Shown: piece by piece, positions 1 through 5,952 of the stretch
How the letters are laid out: each line of letters opens with the position of its first letter
Numbering within the stretch: position 1 is the first letter of the stretch
Assembly: GCA_031258055.1 (NCBI GenBank)
Contig: JAIRNM010000098.1
Coordinates: 1-6,726 of the forward strand
Reading direction: 5' to 3'
DNA: 6,726 nt
Source: Bifidobacteriaceae bacterium
GTDB lineage: Bacteria; Actinomycetota; Actinomycetes; Actinomycetales; WQXJ01
Notes under the pieces: model-generated
The model's database searches: none
What the model was told of the DNA's origin: nothing
What the model saw: only the letters and a program-made list of their open reading frames with translations
Made by a program: the position numbers and the translations under genes

Positions 1-116
1 TTGACGTTGAGACACTCCCGATCAGTTCTGGCGCGACGCCTACCGCAGCCGCCTTCAACGCGCTCTTCCACACACTAGCCCGCGCCTTGATAGTCCCGAC
101 CTACCAAGTCAAGTAG
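1..116 (+). CDS. Possible 3' end of an upstream gene (partial, unrecognised)
   Basis: The frame starting at base 3 is open from the window edge to a TAG at 114-116 and gives 37 residues ending in LARALIVPTYQVK. About 27 of the 37 codons end in G or C, which suits the coding style of the neighbours, and the other two + frames are stopped in this stretch (a TGA at base 2 and a TAG at 76-78). The peptide has no motif I recognise, so I give no function. A 37-codon open stretch in GC-rich DNA can arise by chance. If real, the gene ends 77 nt before the ABC transporter ATPase, and the operator-like DNA in between suggests it is a separate transcription unit. Confidence 0.3.
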   Translation, partial: DVETLPISSGATPTAAAFNALFHTLARALIVPTYQVK

Positions 117-136
117 CGACCCACCCACGCGCGCCG

Positions 137-149
137 GATCAACTTGATC
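137..149. promoter_or_regulatory. Small perfect palindrome upstream of the ABC transporter operon
   Basis: GATCAA-C-TTGATC is a perfect 6+1+6 palindrome lying 4 bp before the larger inverted repeat at 154-185. It may be a second protein-binding site. Its right half, TTGATC, resembles a -35 hexamer, but no good -10 box lies 16-18 bp downstream, so I do not call a promoter from it. Confidence 0.3.
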
Positions 150-153
150 GTCT

Positions 154-185
154 GTATACACTCAGAATAGACACTCAGTGTATAC
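154..185. promoter_or_regulatory. Operator-like inverted repeat over the ABC operon promoter
   Basis: Perfect 9-bp arms GTATACACT (154-162) and AGTGTATAC (177-185) are separated by 14 bp. A nested palindrome ACACT-C-AGTGT lies at 171-181, and ACACTCAG occurs twice in direct orientation (158-165 and 171-178). The right arm contains most of the TATACT -10 box, so a bound regulator would block RNA polymerase. Dimeric GntR (YtrA type), PadR and TetR regulators commonly control this kind of ABC operon through such sites. No regulator gene is visible here, so the regulator family is unknown. Confidence 0.55.
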
Positions 186-193
186 TGCCAACT
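181..193 (+). promoter_or_regulatory. -10 element of a probable leaderless promoter for the ABC ATPase gene
   Basis: TATACT at 181-186 matches five of six bases of the -10 consensus. Its last base is 7 nt before the ATG at 194, so transcription would start at or next to the first base of the start codon. No Shine-Dalgarno sequence lies in front of this ATG. Leaderless transcripts of this design are common in actinobacteria. No good -35 hexamer is present 16-18 bp upstream. Confidence 0.5.
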
Positions 194-994
194 ATGACTG
201 CGACGACGCCTGCGACGACCACACCGCCAGCGGCGCAGCGGGCGGCTTTGGCCGGGATTGACCTGTGGCATTCGTTTGGGCGCACGGAAGTCCTCAAAGG
301 CGTTTCCGTAGCGATCGCCCCGGGCGAGATCGTGGCCTTGATGGGGCCCTCCGGCTCGGGCAAATCGACTGTGCTGCATCTGCTCGGCGCTTTGCTCCGG
401 CCAGACGTGGGCTCGGTCTGGCTAGCCGGACGGCGAATCGACCAGCTCTCGCAAAATGGGCGCAGCGACTTGCGCCTACACCGCTTCGGGTTCGTCTTCC
501 AATTCGGGGACCTGATCCCAGAATTGACTCTGGGTGAGAACGTTGAATTGCCGCTGCGGCTAACCGGGGTTAAGGCCAGTACCGCCCGCCGCCTTGCCCG
601 CGAGTTCTTGGACCGCCTGGGCGTGGCGGACCAGGCCGACCGCCTAGTCCAGGAGGTCTCCGGCGGTGAGGCCCAACGTGCCGCCGTCGCTCGCGCCCTA
701 GTCACTAGCCCCGAGGTCATTCTGGCCGACGAGCCGACCGGCTCGCTCGACACCATCACCGGCGAACTGGTCTTGGAGGCATTCGTCAGCGCCGCCCGCG
801 ACCTGGGCACGGCCGTGCTGCTAGTCACCCACGAGGCGCGGGTGGCGGCCTGGGCCGCCCGCGAAGTCCTGCTCCGCGACGGCCGAATCCTGGGCGGCGT
901 TGAGCAGCCCAGCACCCATCCGTCGTGGACAGGGCAGCCGAAGCCTTTGCCTAGTCCCGCTCCGCCAGCCGGTGCGCCGTGGCCGGCACGCTGA
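194..994 (+). CDS. ABC transporter ATP-binding protein (MacB/LolD/BceA-like)
   Basis: This 266-residue cytoplasmic ATPase should power the membrane protein encoded directly downstream. All ABC hallmarks are visible: Walker A GPSGSGKST (51-59), Q-loop glutamine Q103 within VFQFGDLIPELT, signature VSGGEAQR (155-162), Walker B and D-loop VILADEPTGSLD (175-186), and switch histidine H213. The FQFGDLIPELT stretch after the Q-loop is typical of ATPases paired with FtsX-like permeases. The N-terminal 20 residues (rich in T, A and P) and the Pro-rich tail after about 237 lie outside the core domain. The ATG at 194 is supported by the -10 box and lack of a Shine-Dalgarno site, which suggest a leaderless start. 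Its 3' end overlaps the permease start by 16 bp, implying translational coupling. The family is certain; the substrate is not, but an exporter or peptide-resistance role is the usual one. Confidence 0.95.
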   Translation: MTATTPATTTPPAAQRAALAGIDLWHSFGRTEVLKGVSVAIAPGEIVALMGPSGSGKSTVLHLLGALLRPDVGSVWLAGRRIDQLSQNGRSDLRLHRFGFVFQFGDLIPELTLGENVELPLRLTGVKASTARRLAREFLDRLGVADQADRLVQEVSGGEAQRAAVARALVTSPEVILADEPTGSLDTITGELVLEAFVSAARDLGTAVLLVTHEARVAAWAAREVLLRDGRILGGVEQPSTHPSWTGQPKPLPSPAPPAGAPWPAR

Positions 995-3007
995 GCACGG
1001 CCTGGCGGTTTGTGCGGGCCGATTCCGCCAGCCGTCAGGTCGGCATTATTGCGGGTAATGCTGTCGGCACGTTTCTGATCGCCGCTGTAGCGGCCCTGCC
1101 CGCCGCGTTGACCAGCGACGACGCGCCAGAACTGGGGGTCCGCCTAACGATCGGCGTGGCCTTGATCTTTGTCGCCATACCTGTCTTCATGCTTCTGGCC
1201 ACGGTTGGACGCTTGTCGGCGGCGACCCGCGACGCGCGTCTGATGGCCTTGCGGCTGCTCGGGCTCAGGCCCAGCCGGACCCTGGCTGTGGCCGCGGTCG
1301 AGAACGGCTTGCTCTCTTTGGCCGGGGCTCTCGCGGGGGTGGCCATCTTCGCTTTGGCCGCTCCGGCGGCATCGGCAGCGGTCAGAAACGGTCCGGGCTG
1401 GTTCAGCGGGACCTTGGCCCTGTCTCCCCTCTGGCTGGCCGCTATAGCCCTTGCAGCCGGCTTGTTTTCGGCAGTACTAGCGGCCGCCCCGGCGCGGCGA
1501 CTGCTGGAAGAGCCAAAAGCAGGCCGCCCGAGGCGCCGTGGCACCGGTGGCTGGTGGCGGCTGGGTTTGTTTGGGTTCGGCGCCGCTGAACTGGTTTGGC
1601 TTGGCTTTGAGCCGGGGCTCTCCTACAGCCAGCGGACCTGGGCAGTGGCTTGCGGTGTGGTGGCGGTACTAGTCGGGCTGGTCTTGAGTGTGCCGTTATT
1701 CTCCGTCCGCGTCGCGGCGGCGCTGGCTAAAAGCCGGCGGACGGTGGTCCAGTTGGCGGGGCGGGGCATCCAGGCCGAGCCGACCTCTGGCGCCCGTCTG
1801 GTGCTGGGCCTGGGCGCGGTTGTCTTCCTCGCGGTGGCTTTGACCGGCCAGCTCTGGCGGATGGAGAACTCCAGCGCCATCAAAATGGGGCAACGCCTGC
1901 TGGGCGACGGGCCGCAGCTACTGGTGATGTACCAGTCCTCGGATGACTGGTGGCCCCAAGAGGATTGGGATGAACTGGGCTACCCACCCAAGGCTTTCGT
2001 TCCCGGGCCTGACAGCGAGGAGATCCCCGCCGCGATTCCCGATGGTAATCGCGGCCGTGAAGGAACTGCCCGGCGTCGCTGCCGTCGTTGGCCACTGGAC
2101 TTTCGACGCGGACCTTCCCCTGGCCGATCGCCACACCTGCGACCCGGCCAGCCGCTATTGCGGCGCTCCGGTGTTTGTCGGCACCTGCGCCGAGTTGGCC
2201 TTGTTCAGCCCGTCCACGACCGGTTGCAGCGATCAGGAAGTCCGCTGGCTGGAGACCGAGCCGGACTCCAATTCGTCCAGCGCCGACGCCTCACACCCAA
2301 GACCGAGCAGCGACACCCTTAGCCTGTCGGTGGAAGACTGGCCGGCGGACAAACCGGTCCAATTCGACCTGTCCCGTCAGGTGATCCGCTTGCCACCGGC
2401 GCCAATCCGCTATGACGGCGCCTTCTGGCGGTTCGACTACGGCGGTCTGTTCATTCCCCGCCAGCTAGCTGGTCCCGTGCTCGGATCTCCCGCCGAGCTT
2501 TGGGTACTGGTGGACCAAGGCGGCTTGGCGATTCAGGAGAAACTGAACGCCGCGGTCAGACCGCACGGCTTGGTGGCCGTGCCGGAGGAGATGGTGTACT
2601 ACAACGATGAGGTCATGCTCCTGACCGGCTTTTGGGCGCTGATCACCTTGGCTATGGCGGTGGCTTCGCTCAACCTAGCCATCACCGCCGTTGACGGGGC
2701 CAAGGAGCGCCGCCCGGTGGTGGCCCGTCAAATCGCTCTAGGGGTACCCGGACAGGTGCTGCGGCGGGCGCAAACCCTGCAGGTCGCCGTCCCGCTGACG
2801 GGAGCGGTTGGCTTGGGCGTCATAGGCGGCGCGGCGGCGCTCGTCAGCTACAGCCTGCCCGATCTACGCAGCGGCTACATCGATTTCCCCTGGCCGCAAC
2901 TGGGCTTCGCCCTGGGCACGGTGGTGATCGGATCAGCCCTGGTCCTGGGCCTGGCCGCCGCCTCGACGCGCCTGCGATTAACCCCCGAAGACCTCCGCCG
3001 GGAGTAG
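979..3007 (+). pseudogene. FtsX-like ABC permease (BceB-type topology), broken by a +1 frameshift
   Basis: The GTG at 979 opens a frame that reads as a permease for about 350 residues, then turns into Arg/Pro-rich nonsense ending at 2322. The true reading resumes in the next frame around 2030-2042 (PMVIAAVKELPGV) and runs to a TAG at 3005-3007. Joined, it is about 675 residues: hydrophobic segments near 22-44, 55-77, 102-134, 144-170, 195-210, 221-245 and 272-292, an external domain of roughly 250 residues, then segments near 546-570, 600-626 and 642-665. Seven helices, a large loop and three helices is the layout of BceB-type permeases. The loop carries four cysteines (about 387, 394, 403, 416) that could form disulfides. 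The ATPase gene overlaps its start by 16 bp, so the two make one transporter. One extra base, for example in CCCC 2025-2028 or CCC 2038-2040, explains the break; a sequencing error or recoding could also do so. Substrate unknown. Confidence 0.85.
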
Positions 3008-3017
3008 CCTGGACCCC

Positions 3018-3950
3018 ATGAAGAAAACGATTATTCCGGGGACTGACCTACTCGCCTCCAACGTCATAGCCGGCATGATGCGAATCGACAAGCTGTCGGA
3101 CAGTGAGATCCGCGCCTTGCAGAGCGCCGCCACCGAATCCGGCATCAACTTCATTGACCACGCCGATGTCTACGGCTACGACCATCTCTGCGAACGCCGC
3201 TGGGCCGAAGCCCTGGGCTTGACCAGCGCTCAGCGGGCTGATCTGATCATCCAAACCAAAGCCGGAATTGTCCCGGCCGAGCCGCTCTTTGATTTCTCGA
3301 CTGAACACCTAATCGAGGCGGCGGAGGGTTCCCTCAAAGCCCTTGGCACCGATTACATAGACATCCTGCTGCTGCACCGACCAGACGCGCTGGTCGAGCC
3401 AGACGAAGTCGCCGCCGCCTTCGACCAGCTTCACGAGCAGGGCAAAGTCCGCTATTTTGGCGTCTCCAATCACACCCCGCTTCAGATTGAGCTCCTCAAA
3501 CGCTCGGTCAACCAACCCCTGGTGATCAATCAACTCCAGCTTTCGATTACTCACGCGCCCCTCATTGCTGAAGGCGTCGCCACAAATATGCAAGGGCTGC
3601 CGCAGTCGGTCGACCGTGGCGCCGGCCTCCTCGACTATTGCCGCCTGAACAACATCACGATTCAGGCCTGGTCTCCCTTCCAGAAGGGCTTCTTCGACGG
3701 CGTCTTCCTAGGCGACCGGGCGGACTACCCCGAGCTCAATGACCTGCTCGACGCCTACGCCGCCAAATACAAGGTTGAGCCGATCGCCATCGCCACGGCC
3801 TGGATCTTCCGGCATCCCGCCAACATGCAGGTGGTCTTGGGCACCACCAATCCGGACCGGATTAGGAACGCGGCCCAAGGCAGCGGCATTAGGCTGACCC
3901 GGGCCGAGTGGTACGCCCTGTTCCGGGCCGCTGGCTACACCGTCCCCTAG
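3018..3950 (+). CDS. Aldo/keto reductase family oxidoreductase (YdhF-like)
   Basis: This 310-residue cytoplasmic protein should be an NADPH-dependent reductase of aldehydes or ketones with a TIM-barrel fold. The catalytic tetrad is complete: D47 and Y52 in FIDHADVYG, K81 in QTKAG, and H120 in LLLHRPD. Other family signatures are GKVRYFGVSNHTP (142-154), NQLQLS (171-176) and the cofactor-binding region VLGTTNPDRI (273-282). As I recall them, E. coli YdhF shares the DHAD-YG, HRPD and GKVR-FGVSN blocks and the final VP. The extra stretch at about 185-210 before DYCRLNNITIQAWSPFQ resembles members I associate with Firmicutes, from memory only. The ATG lies 10 nt after the permease stop; GGGAG at 3000-3004 is a distant and weak ribosome site. 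This spacing suggests co-transcription with the transporter. The 3' end overlaps the opposing methyltransferase gene by 62 bp. The physiological substrate is unknown. Confidence 0.93.
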   Translation: MKKTIIPGTDLLASNVIAGMMRIDKLSDSEIRALQSAATESGINFIDHADVYGYDHLCERRWAEALGLTSAQRADLIIQTKAGIVPAEPLFDFSTEHLIEAAEGSLKALGTDYIDILLLHRPDALVEPDEVAAAFDQLHEQGKVRYFGVSNHTPLQIELLKRSVNQPLVINQLQLSITHAPLIAEGVATNMQGLPQSVDRGAGLLDYCRLNNITIQAWSPFQKGFFDGVFLGDRADYPELNDLLDAYAAKYKVEPIAIATAWIFRHPANMQVVLGTTNPDRIRNAAQGSGIRLTRAEWYALFRAAGYTVP

Positions 3951-4764
3951 CGGGTCGTCTCGCCCCGCGGGTCGCCCAGAACGCTACTGCCGATGCCGCC
4001 GCCACATTGAGCGAGTCCACACCGCCCGCCATCGGGATGGTCACCAAGGTGTCGGCCAACTCTAAGGCATGGGCCGACAGGCCATCACCCTCAGTTCCCA
4101 GCATTAGGGCTAGGCGCTCTGGCAGGTGGGCGGCGAAGTGGTCTAGGTCGACGGCATCGGGCCGCGGCGAGAAGGCCGCCACGTGCCAACCGGCGGACTT
4201 CAGCTCAAGTAAAGCCCCAGGCCAAGGCGTGATTCGAGTCCATGGGACCTGAAATACGGTGCCCATTGAGACGCGCACCGAGCGGCGGTAGAGCGGGTCG
4301 GCGCTGCGCGGGGTGACGAGGACGGCATCGACGCCCAGACCGGCGGCGGCCCGGAAAATAGCGCCCAGGTTGGTGTGATCGACAACGTCTTCGACCAGGC
4401 AAAGACGCCGTGCCGGGGCCACCAGGGCGGGCCAATCCGGCAAGCACGGCCGTCGCATCGCGGCGACCGCGCCCCGGTGCACATGAAAGCCAGTGACCTG
4501 GTGCAAGACCTCATCGGAAGCGACGTAGACCGGCACGCCTGGATCAAGGCGCTCCAGCAGCCGGTCCAGGGCCGCCGCCCATTTTGGCGTCATGATAAGC
4601 GAATACGGTTCCATCCCGGCGTCTAGGGCGCGGCCGATCACTTCCGCCGATTCGGCCATGAACAGCCCGCGCTCGGGCTCAATCCGGCGGCGTAAGGCGA
4701 CGTCGGTAAGGCGGTAATACATCTCCAAGCGTGAGTCGTTCGGGTCGTTTAGCGGCACCAGCAC
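3889..4764 (-). CDS. TrmH/SpoU-family RNA 2'-O-methyltransferase
   Basis: This 291-residue protein should transfer a methyl group from S-adenosylmethionine to a ribose 2'-OH in rRNA or tRNA. It has the SPOUT catalytic domain: motif 1 NLGAIFR (N132, R138), motif 2 LMLGTEGDGLS (220-230) and motif 3 IPMAGGVDSLNVAAASAV (243-260, with S251 and N253), which build the trefoil-knot SAM site. The N-terminal part (about 8-105), with YYRLTDVALRRR, the segment around LFMAESAEVI and FHVHRGAVAAM, is the usual substrate-binding domain of actinobacterial members. The GTG start at 4764 keeps the conserved NDPNDSRL segment; an internal ATG at residue 15 would lose it. There is no clear Shine-Dalgarno site. The core ends near residue 267 (FWATRG); the basic Arg/Pro tail (268-291) is mostly antisense to the aldo/keto reductase 3' end. 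The exact RNA target cannot be told from sequence. Confidence 0.93.
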   Translation of the reverse strand: MLVPLNDPNDSRLEMYYRLTDVALRRRIEPERGLFMAESAEVIGRALDAGMEPYSLIMTPKWAAALDRLLERLDPGVPVYVASDEVLHQVTGFHVHRGAVAAMRRPCLPDWPALVAPARRLCLVEDVVDHTNLGAIFRAAAGLGVDAVLVTPRSADPLYRRSVRVSMGTVFQVPWTRITPWPGALLELKSAGWHVAAFSPRPDAVDLDHFAAHLPERLALMLGTEGDGLSAHALELADTLVTIPMAGGVDSLNVAAASAVAFWATRGARRPARGRCSQRPGTGRTTRPGSA

Positions 4765-4776
4765 TGACCCAGGCTA
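4765..4776 (-). promoter_or_regulatory. Possible leaderless -10 element for the RNA methyltransferase
   Basis: On the - strand, TAGCCT (4776-4771) fits TANNNT and ends 6 nt before the GTG at 4764. The gene lacks a good ribosome site, so a leaderless start is possible. No convincing -35 hexamer lies at the right distance, and three fixed bases are weak evidence. Confidence 0.25.
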
Positions 4777-4815
4777 CCCTCGCGCCAGGGAGATCCCCCG
4801 ACTTCCCAACCCACC

Positions 4816-4875
4816 CGGAACAGCGGTGCCAGGCACGGGAGACGGAACACCGGTGCCAGGCCCGGGGTGTTCCGG
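4816..4875. repeat. Short tandem repeat with an inverted half-copy
   Basis: Two 24-bp copies (4816-4839 and 4843-4866) match at 22 of 24 positions and are 27 bp apart start to start. The core is CGGTGCCAGG. In copy 1 the core is part of the palindrome GTGCC-A-GGCAC (4826-4836). An inverted half-copy follows: TGTTCCGG (4868-4875) pairs with CCGGAACA of copy 1 (4815-4822), while GGTGTTCCG (4866-4874) pairs with CGGAACACC of copy 2 (4843-4851). The two stems exclude each other. The GGTGCCAGGCAC core recalls dispersed REP-like palindromes known in many bacteria, but only genome-wide copy counts could show that it belongs to such a family. Confidence 0.6.
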
Positions 4876-5101
4876 TCAGCCGGGGAGGTCCTGCGACCGC
4901 ACGAGGATGACGATAGCTGCCCACAGTATGACGCTTGGGGAAATGCGCGCTGACGGCGGATCTTGACCGGCAAGCAGACCTCTACCAGTCGGCCCAGCAG
5001 CGCAGCGGTGCCATGTGCAAAGATGGGGCGGGCGCGACGCAACCCTCCTTGGGGTGCGCACAGCCCGGTGATAGGAGCAGGACGGCCCAGGGAGGCGGAC
5101 T

Positions 5102-5911
5102 ATGGCAGAGAAGATCGCGTTCGGCGTCGATGTCGGCGGTTCCGGTATCAAAGGCGCACCGGTCAACCTAGACAGCGGCGAGCTGATTGAAGATCGCTTC
5201 AAGATACCGACGCCGCAGCCCGCCACTCCTGATGCCGTGGTAGCTGTCATCGCTGAGCTTTTGGACCATTTCGGCCTGGCTCAAGATGTACCGGTGGGAG
5301 TCTCCTTCCCCGGCCCCATCCTCTCCGGGGTGGTCACCTGGATAGCCAACTTGGACCAGTCATGGGTGGGCGTGAACCTGGCCGAAGCGGTCCGCCAAGG
5401 CACCGGTCGCCAAGCGACCGTTATCAACGACGCTGACGCCGCCGGCTACGCCGAAGTCGCCTTCGGCGCCGCCAAAGATCACCCTGGCACGGTCGCCGTT
5501 ATGACCCTCGGGACCGGGATTGGTGTCGCCTTGATCACCGCCGGAAAGCTCTGGCCGAACGCGGAGCTCGGCCACATCCAGATCAACGGACGCGACGCGG
5601 AGAAATGGGCGGCGGCATCGGCCAAGGAAAGAGAAGGCTTGTCCTACGCCAAATGGGCGCGGCGGCTGCAACGGTATTTCTCGGAAATTGACCGGCTGCT
5701 CTGGCCGGACCTGATCGTGGTGGGCGGCGGCATCTCCCGCAAACACGACAAGTTCTTGCCGCTGCTGCACTTGCGCCCCAAGATTGTCCCGGCGGCGCTG
5801 CGCAACACCGCCGGGATTGTCGGCGCCGCCGTGTTGGCCTGGCAGGACGCGGCCTCAGCCCAAGCCGCCGCGACGCCAGCATTGCGTTCCGATCCCGCGA
5901 CCGCCGATTAG
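5102..5911 (+). CDS. ppgK: Polyphosphate glucokinase
   Basis: This 269-residue cytoplasmic ROK-fold enzyme phosphorylates glucose to glucose-6-phosphate using inorganic polyphosphate, and usually ATP as well. Diagnostic segments in order: phosphate-1 loop FGVDVGGSGIKGAPV (7-21), KIPTPQPATP (34-43), GVSFPGPI (66-73), TWIANLDQSW (79-88), VINDADAAGYAEVAFG (107-122) with probable catalytic base D110, phosphate-2 loop TLGTGIG (135-141), PNAELGH (152-158), LLWPDLIVVGGGISRKHDKF (199-218) and LRNTAGIVGAA (233-243). The ROK zinc motif CxCGxxGCxE is absent, as is normal for this family. The length matches known actinobacterial PpgK; the last 20 or so residues are an Ala-rich tail. The start is fixed by a strong AGGGAGG (5089-5095) 6 nt before the ATG. 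A dCMP deaminase follows after 41 bp. In Mycobacterium tuberculosis ppgK sits next to sigA, so the gene beyond the window could be a sigma factor; this is inference. Confidence 0.97.
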   Translation: MAEKIAFGVDVGGSGIKGAPVNLDSGELIEDRFKIPTPQPATPDAVVAVIAELLDHFGLAQDVPVGVSFPGPILSGVVTWIANLDQSWVGVNLAEAVRQGTGRQATVINDADAAGYAEVAFGAAKDHPGTVAVMTLGTGIGVALITAGKLWPNAELGHIQINGRDAEKWAAASAKEREGLSYAKWARRLQRYFSEIDRLLWPDLIVVGGGISRKHDKFLPLLHLRPKIVPAALRNTAGIVGAAVLAWQDAASAQAAATPALRSDPATAD

Positions 5912-5931
5912 CGCCGGGTAAGCCTCGGCGC
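5911..5931 (+). terminator. GC-rich hairpin at the ppgK stop codon (possible terminator or attenuator)
   Basis: GCGCCGGG (5911-5918) can pair with CTCGGCGC (5924-5931) around a 5-nt loop, giving eight pairs with one G-T wobble. No T-run follows. Actinobacterial terminators often lack one, so this may end or dampen ppgK transcription, but hairpins of this size also occur by chance in GC-rich DNA. Confidence 0.3.
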
Positions 5932-5940
5932 CGGAACTGG

Positions 5941-5952
5941 AATACTGTCCGG
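5941..5952 (+). promoter_or_regulatory. Possible leaderless -10 element for the dCMP deaminase
   Basis: AATACT (5941-5946) differs from the TATAAT consensus at two positions and ends 6 nt before the GTG at 5953. The gene lacks a clear ribosome site, so a transcript starting at the GTG is plausible. There is no good -35 box; co-transcription from ppgK is the alternative. Confidence 0.3.

Larger units (their letters stand above)
4765..5101. other. Divergent intergenic region between the RNA methyltransferase and ppgK
   Basis: This 337-bp spacer separates genes transcribed away from each other, so it must hold both promoters. I see the short repeat at 4816-4875, the weak -10 candidate for the left gene, and a TTGACC at 4963-4968 that could be a -35 box but has no good partner -10. 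A strong ribosome site (AGGGAGG, 5089-5095) precedes ppgK. Several open frames cross the spacer on both strands, but none has recognisable protein sequence; those reading through the repeat simply encode duplicated RAWHRCS-like peptides. Confidence 0.6.

Noticed and set aside
144..172. Promoter using TTGATC as -35
   Set aside because: The hexamers 16-18 bp downstream (AATAGA, ATAGAC, TAGACA) are poor -10 boxes, and the good TATACT is 31 bp away.
175..915. Long - strand open frame (246 codons) opposite the ABC ATPase
   Set aside because: It is Ser/Arg/Thr-rich with no domain, and mirrors a clear ATPase gene. Such antisense frames are expected in GC-rich DNA.
1035..1544. - strand open frame of 169 codons opposite the permease
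   Set aside because: Ala/Arg-rich composition with no motif, and it lies opposite membrane-segment coding sequence.
2088..2384. + strand open frame inside the permease external domain
   Set aside because: Low-complexity Pro/Arg/Ala peptide in a third frame. The other frame has the conserved cysteines and continues into membrane segments.
4816..4866. CRISPR array
   Set aside because: Only two repeat copies with a 3-bp gap between them, so there are no spacers.
4679..4924. - strand open frame with a duplicated RAWHRCS peptide
   Set aside because: The peptide repeat is only the translation of the 27-bp period DNA repeat, and the frame overlaps the methyltransferase N-terminus.
4963..5190. + strand open frames (75-78 codons) running into ppgK
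   Set aside because: No recognisable protein sequence. They overlap the well-supported ppgK start, which has its own strong ribosome site.
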